A DNA stretch of 64,000 nucleotides from Ceratorhiza oryzae-sativae (GCA_030998015.1 JARWMV010000232.1:1-64000), one strand, 5' to 3'; shown: positions 9,576 through 20,924, counted from the stretch's first letter. Translations and numbers: made by a program. The notes: a model not told the origin generated them from the letters alone.

Positions 9576-11714
9576 CTACTTCCTTCTGTAAGTCTTTAGG
9601 GACACACAGCTTGTAATTGTCATCTCTTGCAGCTTCTTGAGTACATCAGCAAAATGGGGATCATTAGTGTATGCTTCATAAAAGTGATTAACTTCAGATT
9701 CATTAATACTGATGTGTAGCTCATTCAAACCTGATGTAGCAAGAGAGACATTAGCTTTATATTCTTTGTCTCTTGCCTTAAACTTTGTCCTAAAACCTTT
9801 GGAAGGCTTCTCTTCATTGGCTAAAGCATGCATAGTTGACTGGACTAGCAAGTCCTTCTCAAAGTCTACACCTATTTCTTGGTACAGATTCTTCAGGGCA
9901 TCTTCAGTGTCATTATTAAAGGTAAGAGGGGTTGATAAGTCTGCTAAAGGTCCATCTTGTCTAGGGTTCCTTCTTCTTAGTCTAGAGATTGGGTCAACAT
10001 TAGTATGGACTTTGCCTGCTCTGTGAACTATTACTAGGTCTGGGAAGGCAGCTATTACTATGCCATAACCAGATAGTCTTCTGTTCACAGTTTGGTAAGT
10101 CTTACTCCATTTAAGGGCAGCATGATCTGACACTACTACAACTTTAGCACCTTCAAGATACATGTGGAATTTCACTCAACCATCTCTTACACCTAGAGCT
10201 TATCTCTCAGTGGCTGAGTACCTTGTCTCAGCTGATTTGAGGAGTCTTGACCAGCAGGCAATGACTCACTCTATGTGTACTTCAGTTTCTTCGAAGTCTT
10301 CATTCCAAGTATCTTCATAGTCAAAAGTTTCAGTACCATCAGCCCCCCCAGTCAGGATGACCTTTCCTTTGGAGTCAGGTGTAATAAACCTGGGGCCAGG
10401 TAACCCTTCTTGGTGAGCTTTCTTACATTGATCATAAACTCTAGTTCCTTTCAGGTCCTTAAGTTTCATGGTTTGAATTTGCTGTAAGATAGCAGCTATT
10501 GCAAAGTCACATGCATCAGTATAAAGCCTATAGGGCATCCTGGTATTGGGTAAGAGAGAAACTGGTGCATTGGCTAGGACTAGCTTAGCTAGTTTGAAAG
10601 CATGAGATTCCAATTTATCCCATTTCCACTTGACACTCTTCTTTAAGAGATTAAATAATGGAGCTACTATCCAAGTATAATATGGAATATAACTTGAGAA
10701 GTAGGTCATCATTCCTAAGAATGTTTGTAATGTAGGTATATCCTTAGGTTCCTCTAATTGTAGAATGCCTTCCACTTTCTCCTTATGGGTAGACATGCCA
10801 AGTCTGGACACCTTTTGTCCTAAAAGGAGTAGAGATTGATATCCAAGGTGGCATTTACCAGGAGAAAGAGTCAATCCAGAGTCTGCAATGGCCTTTAATA
10901 CTTTGTCCAAATGCTCACAGTGGTCTTCAAATGACTTGCTGTATATCACAATGTCATCTATATGTACTAGAGCAATTATCCATAAGAATGGGGCCAAAAC
11001 ATCAGTCATAACCCTTTGGAATACTGGAGGTCCATTTCTCCATCCTAAAGGCATTCTTCTGAATTGAAAGTGTCCTCTGTGACATCTAAATGCTGTCTTA
11101 GGCCTATCCTCATCCTTTATCTGGAGTTGAGTAAAGCCTACTAGAGCATCTAGAGTACTGAGATATTGGGCTCCTTCAAGTGAATGAAGGACTGATTTAT
11201 AAGCTGATGCAATTGAGTTACCCTTGATGCCAGAATGCCAGAATATCAGCATCACATCCTTAATCTGGAGTTGAGTAAAGCCTACTAGAGCATCTAGAGT
11301 ACTGAGATATTGGGCTCCTTCAAGTGAATGAAGGATGTCTTGTTGCCTAGGTAGAGGGTATTCATCTGGTATAGCTACTGCATTAAGCTTCCTGTAATCA
11401 ATGCACAAGTGAGGCTTGTTATTCCACCATACTACAAGCACTGGGAAGCCCCAAGGGCTCTTAGATTCCTCAATTACACCTAAGTGCAACCAATCATCTA
11501 TTTGCTTGTCTATAGCAGCCTTAGCTTCTTCACTTGGTCTATAAGGAGTTAAAGCAATTTCCTTTGTACCTGGTCTGAGATTAATCTCTACTTTGGCTGG
11601 GTAATTGCCAAGTCTGCCATCTAATCCAAAAGCTTCAAAGTTCTTCTTCACAACCTTTTGCAAGCTTTTCTTCTGATCTGGAGTCAAATTGTCTCCCCAA
11701 TGTACCTCTGCCAA
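9576..11714 (-). pseudogene. B1 reverse transcriptase and RNase H remnants
   Basis: RT frame 11714-10266 with FLWIIALVHIDDIVIYSK, where the usual Y of YxDD is His. The RNase H tail continues at 10175-9576 (VSDHAALKW). Relative to B2 the RT has an internal duplication: the residues LHSLEGAQYLSTLDAL occur twice, separated by filler. A TGA before VKFHMYLEG in the RNase H is shared with B2. The copy cannot make a normal RT. Confidence 0.85.
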
Positions 11715-11993
11715 GAGTCTTCCCTAGGGACTGGCTCTGGGTCAGGTGTTCAGCAGTTTTAGGGCCTCCTTCTGGCTGCTTTGAGAGTTCAATCTCTTCA
11801 TCAGTAGGAGAAGGTACTTTGACTTCCTCATAAGAGTATTTATTAGATGTGCCTTGGCTTCTCCTGCCTTCCTAAGTTCTTCAGGCAAATCTTTTCTTTA
11901 TCCAATGCAATCTTGGGGTCATGCATATATCCTATGACATGTCCTTTGGGTAAATGCACTGGCCTCTGAGAAAAATTAGTCATCTGAATAGTC

Positions 11994-12907
11994 TTAGTAG
12001 CAGGAGTGATGATGCTGTCTGTAGTTCCATGAATCTAAAGTTCCATTATTACTTTCTAGACTACCTTCAATAAAACCTTCTTGCTGTCCTTCCTGGAATT
12101 CAACTAGAATAGGCACTTGTGTAATGAATTCAGCCTTTAAAAATACATCCCTAGCTAATTTAACTGGGGTAGCACCTTCAGGCCCTTTCTTTAAGGCTTT
12201 CTTCTTAGAAGATTTTTTCCTGTGAAAGGCTCTTCTCTCTAGGTTTGTCTTGAAGTCTGGTCTGGTGTAAACTTGAAATACAGTTCCAACTTCATCCAAT
12301 CTTGGTTCAGTTTCTAATTCAATTACTTCAGCAGACCTACCAGAGTTGCCAAAGAGTATTCTGCTAGGAGATGAAAGACAATCTAAAGAGATTCTATAGT
12401 GGTTAGAAAAGTAATTACCCAGAATGAAAGGTACTTTCATTCCTTTCACTATATAGGCTTCTACCTGCATTTTTACAGGTCCATCCTTAGTAGGGAAGGT
12501 TAAGTATAATACTACATATCCTGTAATACTAGTTTTACCAGTCACTTGAATAAGATTTATCTTTTGGCAGATTTCTCTTTAGGAGGTTGTTTCAAGCTAG
12601 TCAGAAAATTATAGCTAATCAGGGTAATATCAGAGCCTGAGTCAACAGTAATTTCTGCTAAGCCTTCTTCATTCCCAACCCTAGCCATAGCTACTGTAGG
12701 TCTAGTTCCCAAGAAATGAGTTCCTGAAGGATGTTCCATCACCTTTTTAAGAGTAATAGTTTTATCCTCAGGGATTGGTTTAAGGTCAAAAGGCTCATTC
12801 CTGGTAGATAATTGAATAGAAAATGATTTGTTAGCTGTTGTTTGATTTGCTAATGCATTATAATTGTGTACAGCCTGTATATCCTGATCATCTACATTTA
12901 CTCCCAA
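11994..12907 (-). pseudogene. B1 protease region, frameshifted
   Basis: Retropepsin-like region in two frames (12907-12557 and 12545-11994). The active-site motif is EITVDSGSDITLIS. B2 has the same region as one ORF, so B1 has lost 1 nt near 12550-12570. The stretch 11715-11993 is degenerate linker to RT. Confidence 0.8.
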
Positions 12908-12945
12908 GTCCTCTGTCTCATTAGATTTAGAAGGCTGGGAATTAA

Positions 12946-13578
12946 TTAAAAATCCAAGTCAGAGGAAGAGCTAGAAGAATCAGATTCTTCCTCTTGGTCT
13001 CCAGATGGCTCAGTTTCAGATGGTTCAGGATCAGAATCATTACAGGCAGCTTCATATTCAGCATAAGCAGTTTGTTCAGCTTCAGTAGTTTCAGCAAAAT
13101 AAACTTGGACATTGTTAGCATTAGATTTATTATGCTTGCACTCCTTGTCATAGTGCATAAGGCTTCCACAATGAATACAGCCTCTCATGCCTCTAGCTTT
13201 AGGAGTCCCTTTCTTATGTTTGGAAACATTAGAATTGTCTGGAGGGAAGGGCCTCTTATAGCCTTTGAATTTCTCAGGCTGCTTTGACTTGAACTTAGAG
13301 TTAGAAGAATTTACTGCATGAGCACTAGCTTTGTGACCATGCTTTTTCTGATGCATTTCAGCCTTCAAAGCTTTGATCACCTCCTTGACTGTGTCATAGG
13401 TAGCTTGGTTGTTCATATGGCAGGGCCAACCTTGCAATAAATCTTCTTGTTCCTTAATTCTAGTCACATAGGTGGACCAGTCTGCAATATCCTCATGGTT
13501 GACTATAGCTCTCCATTGTGTAGGAGCTGACCTAGCCACTTCAACAATGATAGTGAGGTCATCCCAGTCTTTAACCAT
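12946..13578 (-). CDS. B1 Gag C-terminal part with zinc knuckle
   Basis: 210-residue frame covering the end of the capsid domain and a nucleocapsid knuckle [14 protein letters not shown] (CX2CX4HX4C), ending in an acidic/serine tail. It overlaps the upstream capsid frame (14843-13503), so a frameshift joins or separates them. It should bind element RNA. Equivalent to 48829-49320 in B2. Confidence 0.75.
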   Translation of the reverse strand: MVKDWDDLTIIVEVARSAPTQWRAIVNHEDIADWSTYVTRIKEQEDLLQGWPCHMNNQATYDTVKEVIKALKAEMHQKKHGHKASAHAVNSSNSKFKSKQPEKFKGYKRPFPPDNSNVSKHKKGTPKARGMRGCIHCGSLMHYDKECKHNKSNANNVQVYFAETTEAEQTAYAEYEAACNDSDPEPSETEPSGDQEEESDSSSSSSDLDF

Positions 13579-14843
13579 TCAAGCAGTTTCTTTTTGCAAA
13601 GTGCATACTGAAATGGTGTTTCTTTATTGTTGCCTGAATCCTTAAACCTGGCTGCCAAAGCTTTGTTCCTAGCCTTGGTAATCCAAGTAGGAGTCCAAAA
13701 GAAACTAATTAAGCTAGCTCTCATCTGATTCCAATCTGTAGACATTCTAAGCCTTTGTTCCTCATTGAACTGATACCACCATTGTTTAGCATCTCCAGTA
13801 AACCTGAATGGGATAGTCAGGGTGAGTCTGTTGTTCTCATTTAAACCCATGGCTATATAACAACTAATTTGGTCTATCCACACACATAGTTCATCTGGAT
13901 CACCATCATACTCTGGTATCACTTCAGGCTTCAATTTCATGTCTAGATGAGGTTGATTATTTTGGTTGTTATTGTTACCATTTCCTCCAGCTCCTCTAGG
14001 GCCTTCTGGGCCTGGTGGACCTGGTGGACCTGGTGGACCATCTCTTCCATCCCTGCCATCCCTTCCAGGGGGACCTTGGTCTCCTGGACATCCTGGAGGG
14101 CCTTGAATCCAAGGATAAGGACCATTAGGAGGATTTCCATGGGGCCCTGGAGGCCCAGGTGGTCCTGGTGGTCCTGGTAGTCCTTGTGGCCTAGGAGTGT
14201 TGGGTGGAATAGGTGGAATGGGAGGAACATGAGGAATATGTCCTCCTCCTTGCTGAGGGTAACTTTGACCTACTGGAGGGTTAGGTGGCCCCTGTCCTCC
14301 TGGAGGATCAGGTGGACCTGCACCTCCTCCTGAGAAATTCCTACCACTAGAGGCAGGAGGTCCAGTGGGAGGAGGTCCTGGTGGCCTCCTAGGTGGAGTA
14401 GAAGCCAGACCAGAGAACCCTGGTCCTAGATTTATCACAAAGGGTTGATAAGGATCAAACCTCTGAGTTCTAAATGTTTCAGCTTCAGTAGGTCTAGAGA
14501 CTTGTGGCATATGTATGCTAGCATCAGCAGGTAAATGTGACTGAGGTACTAATGGCTGGAAACCTAATAAGGTATTCCCTTCAGGACTATAAACTGGCAT
14601 CTTTGAAGGATCTCCAGTCATAGTTACAGAAGGTCCAGTAGGCTCTCTAAAACCTTCAGCACGATGATCTGCTGTAGGCCTGCCTGCTTCAGCATCTGAA
14701 GTTCTATTAGAACTCCTATGCCTAGGTCTCCTAGCTTCTTCCTCAGAAGAGTCTGCTTCACTAGGAGTAACAATAAGGGGAACAGCTCCTTGAGGAATAG
14801 TTCCAGAGTTATCCCTTACTGGCCTAGAGGGGGTTATTGGCAC
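13503..14843 (-). CDS. B1 Gag with collagen-like Gly-X-Y tract
   Basis: 446-residue frame. Pro/Ser-rich sequence leads to a collagen-like tract at roughly 14230-13990 with repeated [22 protein letters not shown] and GPEGPRG triplets. A retrotransposon capsid segment follows ([15 protein letters not shown]). The frame then drifts near 13580. Gly-X-Y runs of this kind can trimerise in other proteins; whether they do so in this Gag is inference. B2 shares the tract. Confidence 0.75.
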   Translation of the reverse strand: MPITPSRPVRDNSGTIPQGAVPLIVTPSEADSSEEEARRPRHRSSNRTSDAEAGRPTADHRAEGFREPTGPSVTMTGDPSKMPVYSPEGNTLLGFQPLVPQSHLPADASIHMPQVSRPTEAETFRTQRFDPYQPFVINLGPGFSGLASTPPRRPPGPPPTGPPASSGRNFSGGGAGPPDPPGGQGPPNPPVGQSYPQQGGGHIPHVPPIPPIPPNTPRPQGLPGPPGPPGPPGPHGNPPNGPYPWIQGPPGCPGDQGPPGRDGRDGRDGPPGPPGPPGPEGPRGAGGNGNNNNQNNQPHLDMKLKPEVIPEYDGDPDELCVWIDQISCYIAMGLNENNRLTLTIPFRFTGDAKQWWYQFNEEQRLRMSTDWNQMRASLISFFWTPTWITKARNKALAARFKDSGNNKETPFQYALCKKKLLEWLKTGMTSLSLLKWLGQLLHNGEL

Positions 14844-14933
14844 CCTAGGTGGATAAGGAGATGCTTGTCTTCTAGTATACTATTCATGAGGTGGAAACTC
14901 TTATTCAATAGTAACTGCATGACTTTTGCTAAG

Positions 14934-16481
14934 TCAACCCCTAAAAGGTTCCTTCCTAATAGCATTGTCAAAGGATTGACAAGGTCTAGTAGGTTTATTT
15001 ACCAAGGGAGAGTCCTGGTCCTGATCAGTATCATCCTCATTTACTTCTCCAATAGTGGGTAAAGCTGAAGGACCAGCTTCAGTCACTTGAGCAGGAGGTA
15101 ATAGAGGTTCTAGCACTCTTCCAGATTGCCTAGGACCTACTCCTATGTGTCTAGGATAGTCTTTCTCTACAGGAGTGAATGAAGTTCCTAGGTAACTCTC
15201 TAGGTAAGTAGAAGGTCCTCTAACTCCCAGAATGCAAGTAGCTTCTATTTGAGAAACTGATTCTGGAGTAAATAGAGCTTGTAGTCTCTTCTCACTTGGA
15301 GTCTTTATAGGAGTAATTGCACCTAAAGCTTCTGGTCTAGCTGGAGAGCTAGTTACAGGGCCAATAAAGCTTCTTCCTTGAGCCATAGCTGAAGTAGATG
15401 CAAATCCAGAAGGTTGAATTGCAGTCATGGTAGTATCCTCAGCAGAATCATCTGCTATCCTTGTGATATCTTCCACTTCCTGCTCTTCTAGTTGAACTAG
15501 CTCCTCTCTACCACTCACTGGCTCATCTGGAACCTCCTGAACTTCTAGAGGTTTGAATTCTAGACAACCAGTAGGAGATCTAATTGAGTCAATAGTGTGC
15601 TTGGGATGAGGGGCTGGAGCATATTCTGGAGTCTTGGATCTACTCTCAGAATTTTCCCACATTATTTCATTGAGCTCCCTATGCTTCCCTTTACTAAGGT
15701 CTTGCATAGCTTGGTGTTCAATAAAAAGGTAAGCCAAGAAGCACTCAACTTCATCCCTAAATAATACACAAGCAACTTCATGCTGTTTCTTACTGAAAGC
15801 AAAATGCTTCCTAGTTTCAGGGAATGCAGGAACATCTGGGTGAGGTATAGGATGCCTGCTCCTAACAGGGAGCAGTTGGAACTTAAAAGCAGTGAGCTTA
15901 GTCCTAAAACTCCTATGCCTGTTCAAGTCAATGAACATGACAGGTTCTCCAGATGCAGACCAAGTCCATTCTGGCCTAAATGTACATAAATAATCCAGTT
16001 CTTGTAAGAGATCCTTAAAGAATTCTCTACACACAATAGATGGATATTTAATGTGCATTACATGGGGATGAGGATGTTCATATATCTTCCTACCCACAGC
16101 TCTAACTAACCTTCTCCTCTCTGCTATCTCTGGATGCATCCTTGTTAGGTTTGTCATCCAAGTAGCAGCAGGTTGGTAAGTGAGATGCCTTTGCTCTCTA
16201 GGAGTAAGAGCAATATATGAACTAGATCCATTAGGAGGGATGGGCAAATATTGTTCATAATCTAAAGTATCTTGGTGATGATAACTATAGTCTGATTGTA
16301 CATGCCTACCTCCTGCATCACTTCCTACCATGGAATCTGATGCATAAGGATCTTCAGGTGGTAATGGGTGATGTGTATTGTCCCAAAAGCTTCCAGGGAC
16401 AAGCACAGACATATTTGAAGAACTGGCCATTACAGTTCTTCTCCAATTCAAGATGAATTTGTACTTAGGAATAATTTTCAA
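14934..16481 (-). CDS. B1 Gag N-terminal ORF
   Basis: 515-residue frame starting upstream of MASSSNMSVLVPG. It contains tyrosine/proline-rich sequence, a folded-looking region with ITRTH- and HPDVPAFPETRKHFAFSK-like segments, and a long acidic, low-complexity C-terminal half. It leads into the collagen-like frame downstream after a frame break near 14880-14940. No database family is recognised; position and linkage suggest part of Gag. Confidence 0.6.
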   Translation of the reverse strand: MKIIPKYKFILNWRRTVMASSSNMSVLVPGSFWDNTHHPLPPEDPYASDSMVGSDAGGRHVQSDYSYHHQDTLDYEQYLPIPPNGSSSYIALTPREQRHLTYQPAATWMTNLTRMHPEIAERRRLVRAVGRKIYEHPHPHVMHIKYPSIVCREFFKDLLQELDYLCTFRPEWTWSASGEPVMFIDLNRHRSFRTKLTAFKFQLLPVRSRHPIPHPDVPAFPETRKHFAFSKKQHEVACVLFRDEVECFLAYLFIEHQAMQDLSKGKHRELNEIMWENSESRSKTPEYAPAPHPKHTIDSIRSPTGCLEFKPLEVQEVPDEPVSGREELVQLEEQEVEDITRIADDSAEDTTMTAIQPSGFASTSAMAQGRSFIGPVTSSPARPEALGAITPIKTPSEKRLQALFTPESVSQIEATCILGVRGPSTYLESYLGTSFTPVEKDYPRHIGVGPRQSGRVLEPLLPPAQVTEAGPSALPTIGEVNEDDTDQDQDSPLVNKPTRPCQSFDNAIRKEPFRG

Positions 16482-16905
16482 AAGATGTTTCTGTTACAAA
16501 TTGATAAATGGCTTGATAAACTGTATCCCAGTAGCTGGTATGGGGTGACCAGAAAGACCTAATAAATGTGTGTTGAACTTTTATTGGTTGTGGTTGATCA
16601 GGAAGATGTTGAATATAGACTTCAAATTCAAGTCCAGCACTTAGAGCACTTGATACTGAATTTATTGGAATATATGGCCTATAATTCCTAAAGGTAAATG
16701 TCAGAGTAATATGTGGGGGTGGACCACCAGTACTACTATAACCTAAAACAGTAATTGTAGGGTTTGGGGCTTGAATCCAGACAGGATCTATCTCAAGAGC
16801 CCAAGATAAGTTGTTGTATTCTGTGGTGAGAAAGGTATTTCTATACACAGAGTGGTCAAGATTGAACAATTCTGTTTTGGGCAATAGATTGACCAAAAAT
16901 GGCAA
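16465..16905 (-). CDS. B1 leader ORF0, unknown
   Basis: 146-residue ORF (starts MPFLVNLLPKTELF) 48 bp inside the 5' LTR. It overlaps the start of the Gag ORF by 17 bp in another frame. B2 keeps the sequence but has a GAA-to-TAA stop after residue 94. No motif is recognised. It is the first ORF of the element's transcript. Confidence 0.5.
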   Translation of the reverse strand: MPFLVNLLPKTELFNLDHSVYRNTFLTTEYNNLSWALEIDPVWIQAPNPTITVLGYSSTGGPPPHITLTFTFRNYRPYIPINSVSSALSAGLEFEVYIQHLPDQPQPIKVQHTFIRSFWSPHTSYWDTVYQAIYQFVTETSFENYS

Positions 16906-16931
16906 TGTTAGTTGATAGTTACTTGATGTAA

Positions 16932-16951
16932 GGACCTGGGTTGCTTCACCA
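16932..16951 (-). promoter_or_regulatory. B1 primer binding site (tRNA-type)
   Basis: On the minus strand, TGGTGAAGCAACCCAGGTCC begins 1 nt inside the LTR. A TGG start fits pairing with a tRNA 3' CCA end. B2 has the same site with one change. The tRNA cannot be named by eye. Confidence 0.55.
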
Positions 16952-16952
16952 A

Positions 16953-17866
16953 TGTTATGGGTCAGGGTACACTACAATATCTAGAGCTTACAAAAATGTA
17001 GATATGTTAGTATACACTAATTGTACTCAATACTTCTTAGACTAGAGTAAGAAGGCTCAAAGTAGTTGCAATGTGATCAAGTAACACTCAAGGTAGTCTT
17101 AATCTTTCACAGTGTAAACTGACTCATTTATAGGTATAAAGAGCAAGACTACTATGGTCAGGTTCCCTTAGATATCTTAAATGTAGTTCAGATCTAGTCG
17201 CTTGGACTAACTGATACTAATCTTAATACTAGACTTAACCAATAGCTTATAGGATAGATGGTGGGCTGCCTAATGCATGTACTTCCTCAGCTACAGGTAC
17301 TTAGATTTCCTCTAATAGCTGGTACTTAATGTCATGCTCAATCAGGCAATATTGTATCCTTATATAACTCTGAATATAAGATACAATGAATCAGACAATA
17401 TATAACTAATATGGTACTTTATTCCTCAGTACTAGTTATATAGGAAATCACACACAGACAAGAGAAATAGAAACAGAAAAAGGAAAACAATAACCAGTCT
17501 GGGTTGAGTAGAGGAGGGAAGGTGGTCTGGAAGGGCCTCAGAGGAGGTCCTTTTATACCCTGAGGAGGGCATTCCAGAGCCAAATAGATGCATGCATGCC
17601 AGTGCAATCATCAAAAGAGGGTACTGCTATACTTGGGGTACACCCTAGCCCAGTATAGGATAAGAGAGTAAAGACAGGGTGTGGATCAATGGCATTGATG
17701 CATCTGAGACCTACTATTGGCTTGTAGATCATATTATCATAGTATATACATGTAATGAACAGAGGATACATCTCAGCGAGTCATAAAGTGAGTCAGAGAA
17801 GCTTCTGGATCAATTTGGAAGGCTCTCCTGACTCACTGGAGTCATTAGATCTTGATTGATGGTCCA
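16953..17866 (-). repeat. B1 5' LTR, part 1 (interrupted by element C)
   Basis: Starts TGTTATGGG and runs to the GTCCA target of element C, resuming at 24821. The two parts total 1309 bp, the same as the solo LTR at 31110-32418. It holds a minus-strand TATAAAAG (17557-17550) and an AATAAA, likely promoter and polyadenylation signals. Confidence 0.9.
17862..17866. repeat. Target-site duplication of element C (left copy)
   Basis: GTCCA, repeated at 24816-24820. Confidence 0.9.
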
Positions 17867-18243
17867 TGTCACGAACTGACACGCATACATCCACTCTACA
17901 ATATTTTCTCGATTTATTACATTTTATGAGATTATCTTCAAAACATACTTGCCTTTTATGGTATATCTGTGTCATGTGACTCAGGGAATGTTCCGGACCG
18001 GTAACCGAGATGTATTTCAACTCCGATGTGAAATTCCGCAGTTCCGCAGTTGCTTCTACTGCTTCTATCTCTTATCTGTCGTGACTCACTGTACGGACTT
18101 GTTTGTTATGATGTGGCTCGTATTATGTATATAAACCAGGTCAAGTTCACAGAGGACTCCTCAAGAACTTGACCTCTCGTCAAATACAAGTTCTTTTACT
18201 TTTCTTACTATTTTCCTTGTCGCCTGACTTGTCGTTGTCGACA
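17867..18243 (+). repeat. Element C 5' LTR with TATA box
   Basis: 377 bp, TGTCACGAAC to GTTGTCGACA. TATATAAA at 18128-18135 lies about 33 bp upstream of TCAAGAACTTGACCT (18161-18175), the predicted RNA 5' end. An inverted repeat surrounds this point. Confidence 0.95.
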
Positions 18244-18245
18244 TC

Positions 18246-18260
18246 AGGTCAAGTTCTTGA
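18246..18260 (+). promoter_or_regulatory. Element C self-complementary primer binding site
   Basis: AGGTCAAGTTCTTGA starts 2 nt after the LTR and is exactly complementary to 18161-18175 in the LTR. Same design as element A. Confidence 0.75.
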
Positions 18261-18265
18261 CAATC

Positions 18266-18605
18266 GTAAGTCTCAGTATTGTCTGGGATACGTTCTGGAA
18301 TGCCGTTGGCGTCGTCTCGAGATAACTTCCCGTTGCCTTCCCCAATCCTACTCCACCTATCCACAGTCACAAGATATCATTGCCCTATACGCGCCTCTGT
18401 GAAACCTTGCATAGCCAGGTCCCTCACACGTAACAAGCTTCGGTTCTCTAATCTCTTTTTCAACAAGAGGTGGGGTCGCTCATTGCCCTTAAGTAGCTGA
18501 GCAACGGAGGTCACCTTCCTATTCCAATAGACTTGGGAAAGGGTCTATTTTTTTTTATCTTGCTCTTGCTCGAGTACATCTCTGACGGAACGCACGGCCC
18601 TCAAG
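18266..18605 (+). other. Leader intron retained in element C, absent from A
   Basis: 340 bp starting GTAAGT and ending CTCAAG, with a CTGAC branch-like sequence and a T-rich stretch upstream of the 3' end. Element A joins the flanking bases directly (GACAATC then TGGCACAACC), exactly as splicing would. This suggests that A, or its ancestor, came from a spliced transcript. Confidence 0.8.
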
Positions 18606-19312
18606 TGGCACAACCTTTTACAGAAGATCAGCGTTGCCATCTGTGTGGGTGGTTTGGACACCTATTGATCCACTGCTTCACCCTCAACTCGGTCGAAAGT
18701 ATCCTTGAAGAAGCGGGGCACATTGATTTCAACCGAGTAGTAATTACCAAAGTCCGCCCCAGAGAGTCGGACATGCCCAACAAGCCTTCGTCACCGAGCC
18801 AGGTGCCCCTGAGTGCAAAATCTGCCGTCGGGCGAATGGAGCCACCTTCCCAGTGCGCTGCCCCTATTGTCCTAAGAAGGACAAATTCCTTTATTACTAC
18901 ACCATCCCCCGCAACCAGCTATAAGCTGGAGAGCCTCGGCCAACAGCTTCTTCGTCACCTGCTAAACACTATCGAAAACTTCCAAGACAGGTACCGTTAC
19001 TACCGGAATAAGTACGAAGAAACCTGTGACAAACTTCATGAAGCCGAGGCCCGTTGCGCATACTTAACCGAGCGTTTGTGCGAACACCAGGAGGACTACT
19101 TATCCCTCCTCCAAGACCATCTCAGACTAGAAGCAATAGTCCGAGAAACAATTGAACCCCACAAGTACACCTTCCCCGTCTTCTCAACACTGTCAGACCT
19201 CCCTCACCCCACCTTTCTAAGTGGCACAGGCTCGCCAATTCAGGAAGAAGCACCCCTTCCGGCAGCCCAAATCAATCCTTCCCAAGGAAGCACTCCTTCG
19301 GGACCAAATTAA
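18606..19312 (+). CDS. Element C leader ORF0 (zinc knuckle plus coiled coil)
   Basis: One open frame runs through CHLCGWFGHLLIHC (CX2CX4HX4C) into MPNKPSSPSQ and a coiled-coil-like region (YRYYRNKYEE, HQEDYLSLLQDHLRLEA), ending SGPN before gag. The only ATG upstream of the knuckle (18533) lies inside the leader intron; after splicing the first ATG is the internal one (MPNKPSS). An overlapping frame at 19221-19499 is also conserved in A. The role is unknown; an RNA-binding function is a guess from the knuckle. Confidence 0.5.
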
Positions 19313-19534
19313 ACTAAAGAAGGTGGAGTGTCCATATCGTTGCCAGGACACCAAAAGCTGGGACTTGGACGATACTTGGTTGAGATTCGTGGGAGTCGGG
19401 AACTTTGAAATCTATAGACTTGTGAGGGGAACGGAAATCCTTTATTATCAAAACAACTCTCAATTCCCTGTACTTCCTTACCGTCTTCGTCGCCTTTAAA
19501 AAAAAAAAAAAAATCTACTCAAGTCCCTTCTGAA

Positions 19535-20924
19535 ATGGCATCGCCAACCCCTGCCCCTGCTTGGGCGAATATGTCCTATGAAGATAAGGTCATCTATATG
19601 CTTCGATCAATGGACGAACTGCGAGAGCGAACCAATAATCTCCAAAATGATATTGGGGACGTCGAACACAATAATAAAACTTACACAGATTCACTCGAGG
19701 CCAAACTTACCACAAATCAGACAAAAATAGATGCGGATGTGGCTGGACTAGCCACCAACGTCAACAACTTAGTGGGAATGTTAGCCATTCTCCAAACTAC
19801 TATCACGCACATTGAAGTGCAAATCAACATCTCCACGGGTGGCTCAGGCACTGCTCAAGTACTAGCTCCCACTGGTACAGTCCAACCACAACCAACAGCA
19901 CCTGCCCCCTCTGGAGGGTCGACTGCAAAGGTTAAGATGGCCGCCCCTCAAAAATTTGATGGCACAAAACGGGAAGACGCCATCTCATTCAGAATTGCAT
20001 GTGCCCAATATATCAATACAAACATGAGTGGACACTCGGCTGACCAAGTGGTCGCCTTCATCACCTCTTATCTCGAAGGGTCAGCAGCTGAATGGGTTAA
20101 CTCGTATGAAGAATTCGAAATTCTCAACCCTGGACTGAGATCCCCTGGCTTCACGATGCCAATTTGTTCTGGCAAAATTTACTACCCGATATGGGGATCT
20201 GAACCGCACCAAAAATAACCGCAACAAGTGGCGGAAGTTGAAACAATCCAAGACGGTTCAGGACTACCTCACCCTATTCAACTTATATTCCACAGGCCTC
20301 AACTACAACGATGCCACCATGCGTGACCAGTTCTATGATGGCCTGTCGTCAGACGTGACAGATAGCATGGTGGCCCAAAACTATGATCCCCGCACAAAGA
20401 CATTCGCCCAGCTCACACAGTGGGCCCTGGAAATTGACTGCCACCTCATTTCCTTTGGTAGCAAGAGGACATCTCATGGGGGTAATAAGTCCAGCAGCAA
20501 CAATGCTTCGACTAGCAGGCCCACAAATAACCCCCAAAGCGCTCCCCAAAAGGAGAAATTCAAGAATGGGGAACGCATATACAAGATTAAAGATGGCAGG
20601 GCTGTAAAAGGTCAAATCGTAGCCATCGGTCCCAATGCGAAGGGCTTCACAGTTCCAACCATCCGTTACGATGGCAGTAATGCCAACATACAAGAATCCT
20701 TCAAGGACATAAAGAAGGATAACCATCCACTGGTGGCCCCAAAGGCAAAGGATCCAGATGCAATGGATCTGGATAGCGCAGGAAAAGGAAAGGGAATGAA
20801 CACCTGCTATAACTGTGGAGGATGGGGTCATATTGCAGCCAAATGCCCCTCAGCTAAGATGTCAGGATATGAGGCAGTGGTTGAGGATGTAGAAACAACC
20901 GACGATGAGTCGGTAAAAGAATGA
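19535..20924 (+). pseudogene. gag: Element C gag, single frameshift
   Basis: Starts MASPTPAPAWANMSYED and matches A Gag until EILNPG, where 1 nt is missing (GGACT versus GGAACT in A, near 20133). The frame ends at 20218. The correct frame resumes (KQSKTVQDYL) and keeps the zinc knuckle CYNCGGWGHIAAKC. The stop overlaps the pol ATG as ATGA at 20921. Confidence 0.9.

Noticed and set aside
13947..14230. Collagen-like region as a true collagen gene
   Set aside because: It lies in frame upstream of a retrotransposon capsid block and is found in both B copies, so it belongs to Gag.
16932..16951. Self-priming for the B family as well
   Set aside because: The site begins with TGG like a tRNA-type PBS, and I found no matching complement near the B TATA box.
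17419..17607. 62-codon ORF repeated in every B LTR as a gene
   Set aside because: It overlaps the TATA box and polyadenylation signal region and is simply carried by LTR similarity.
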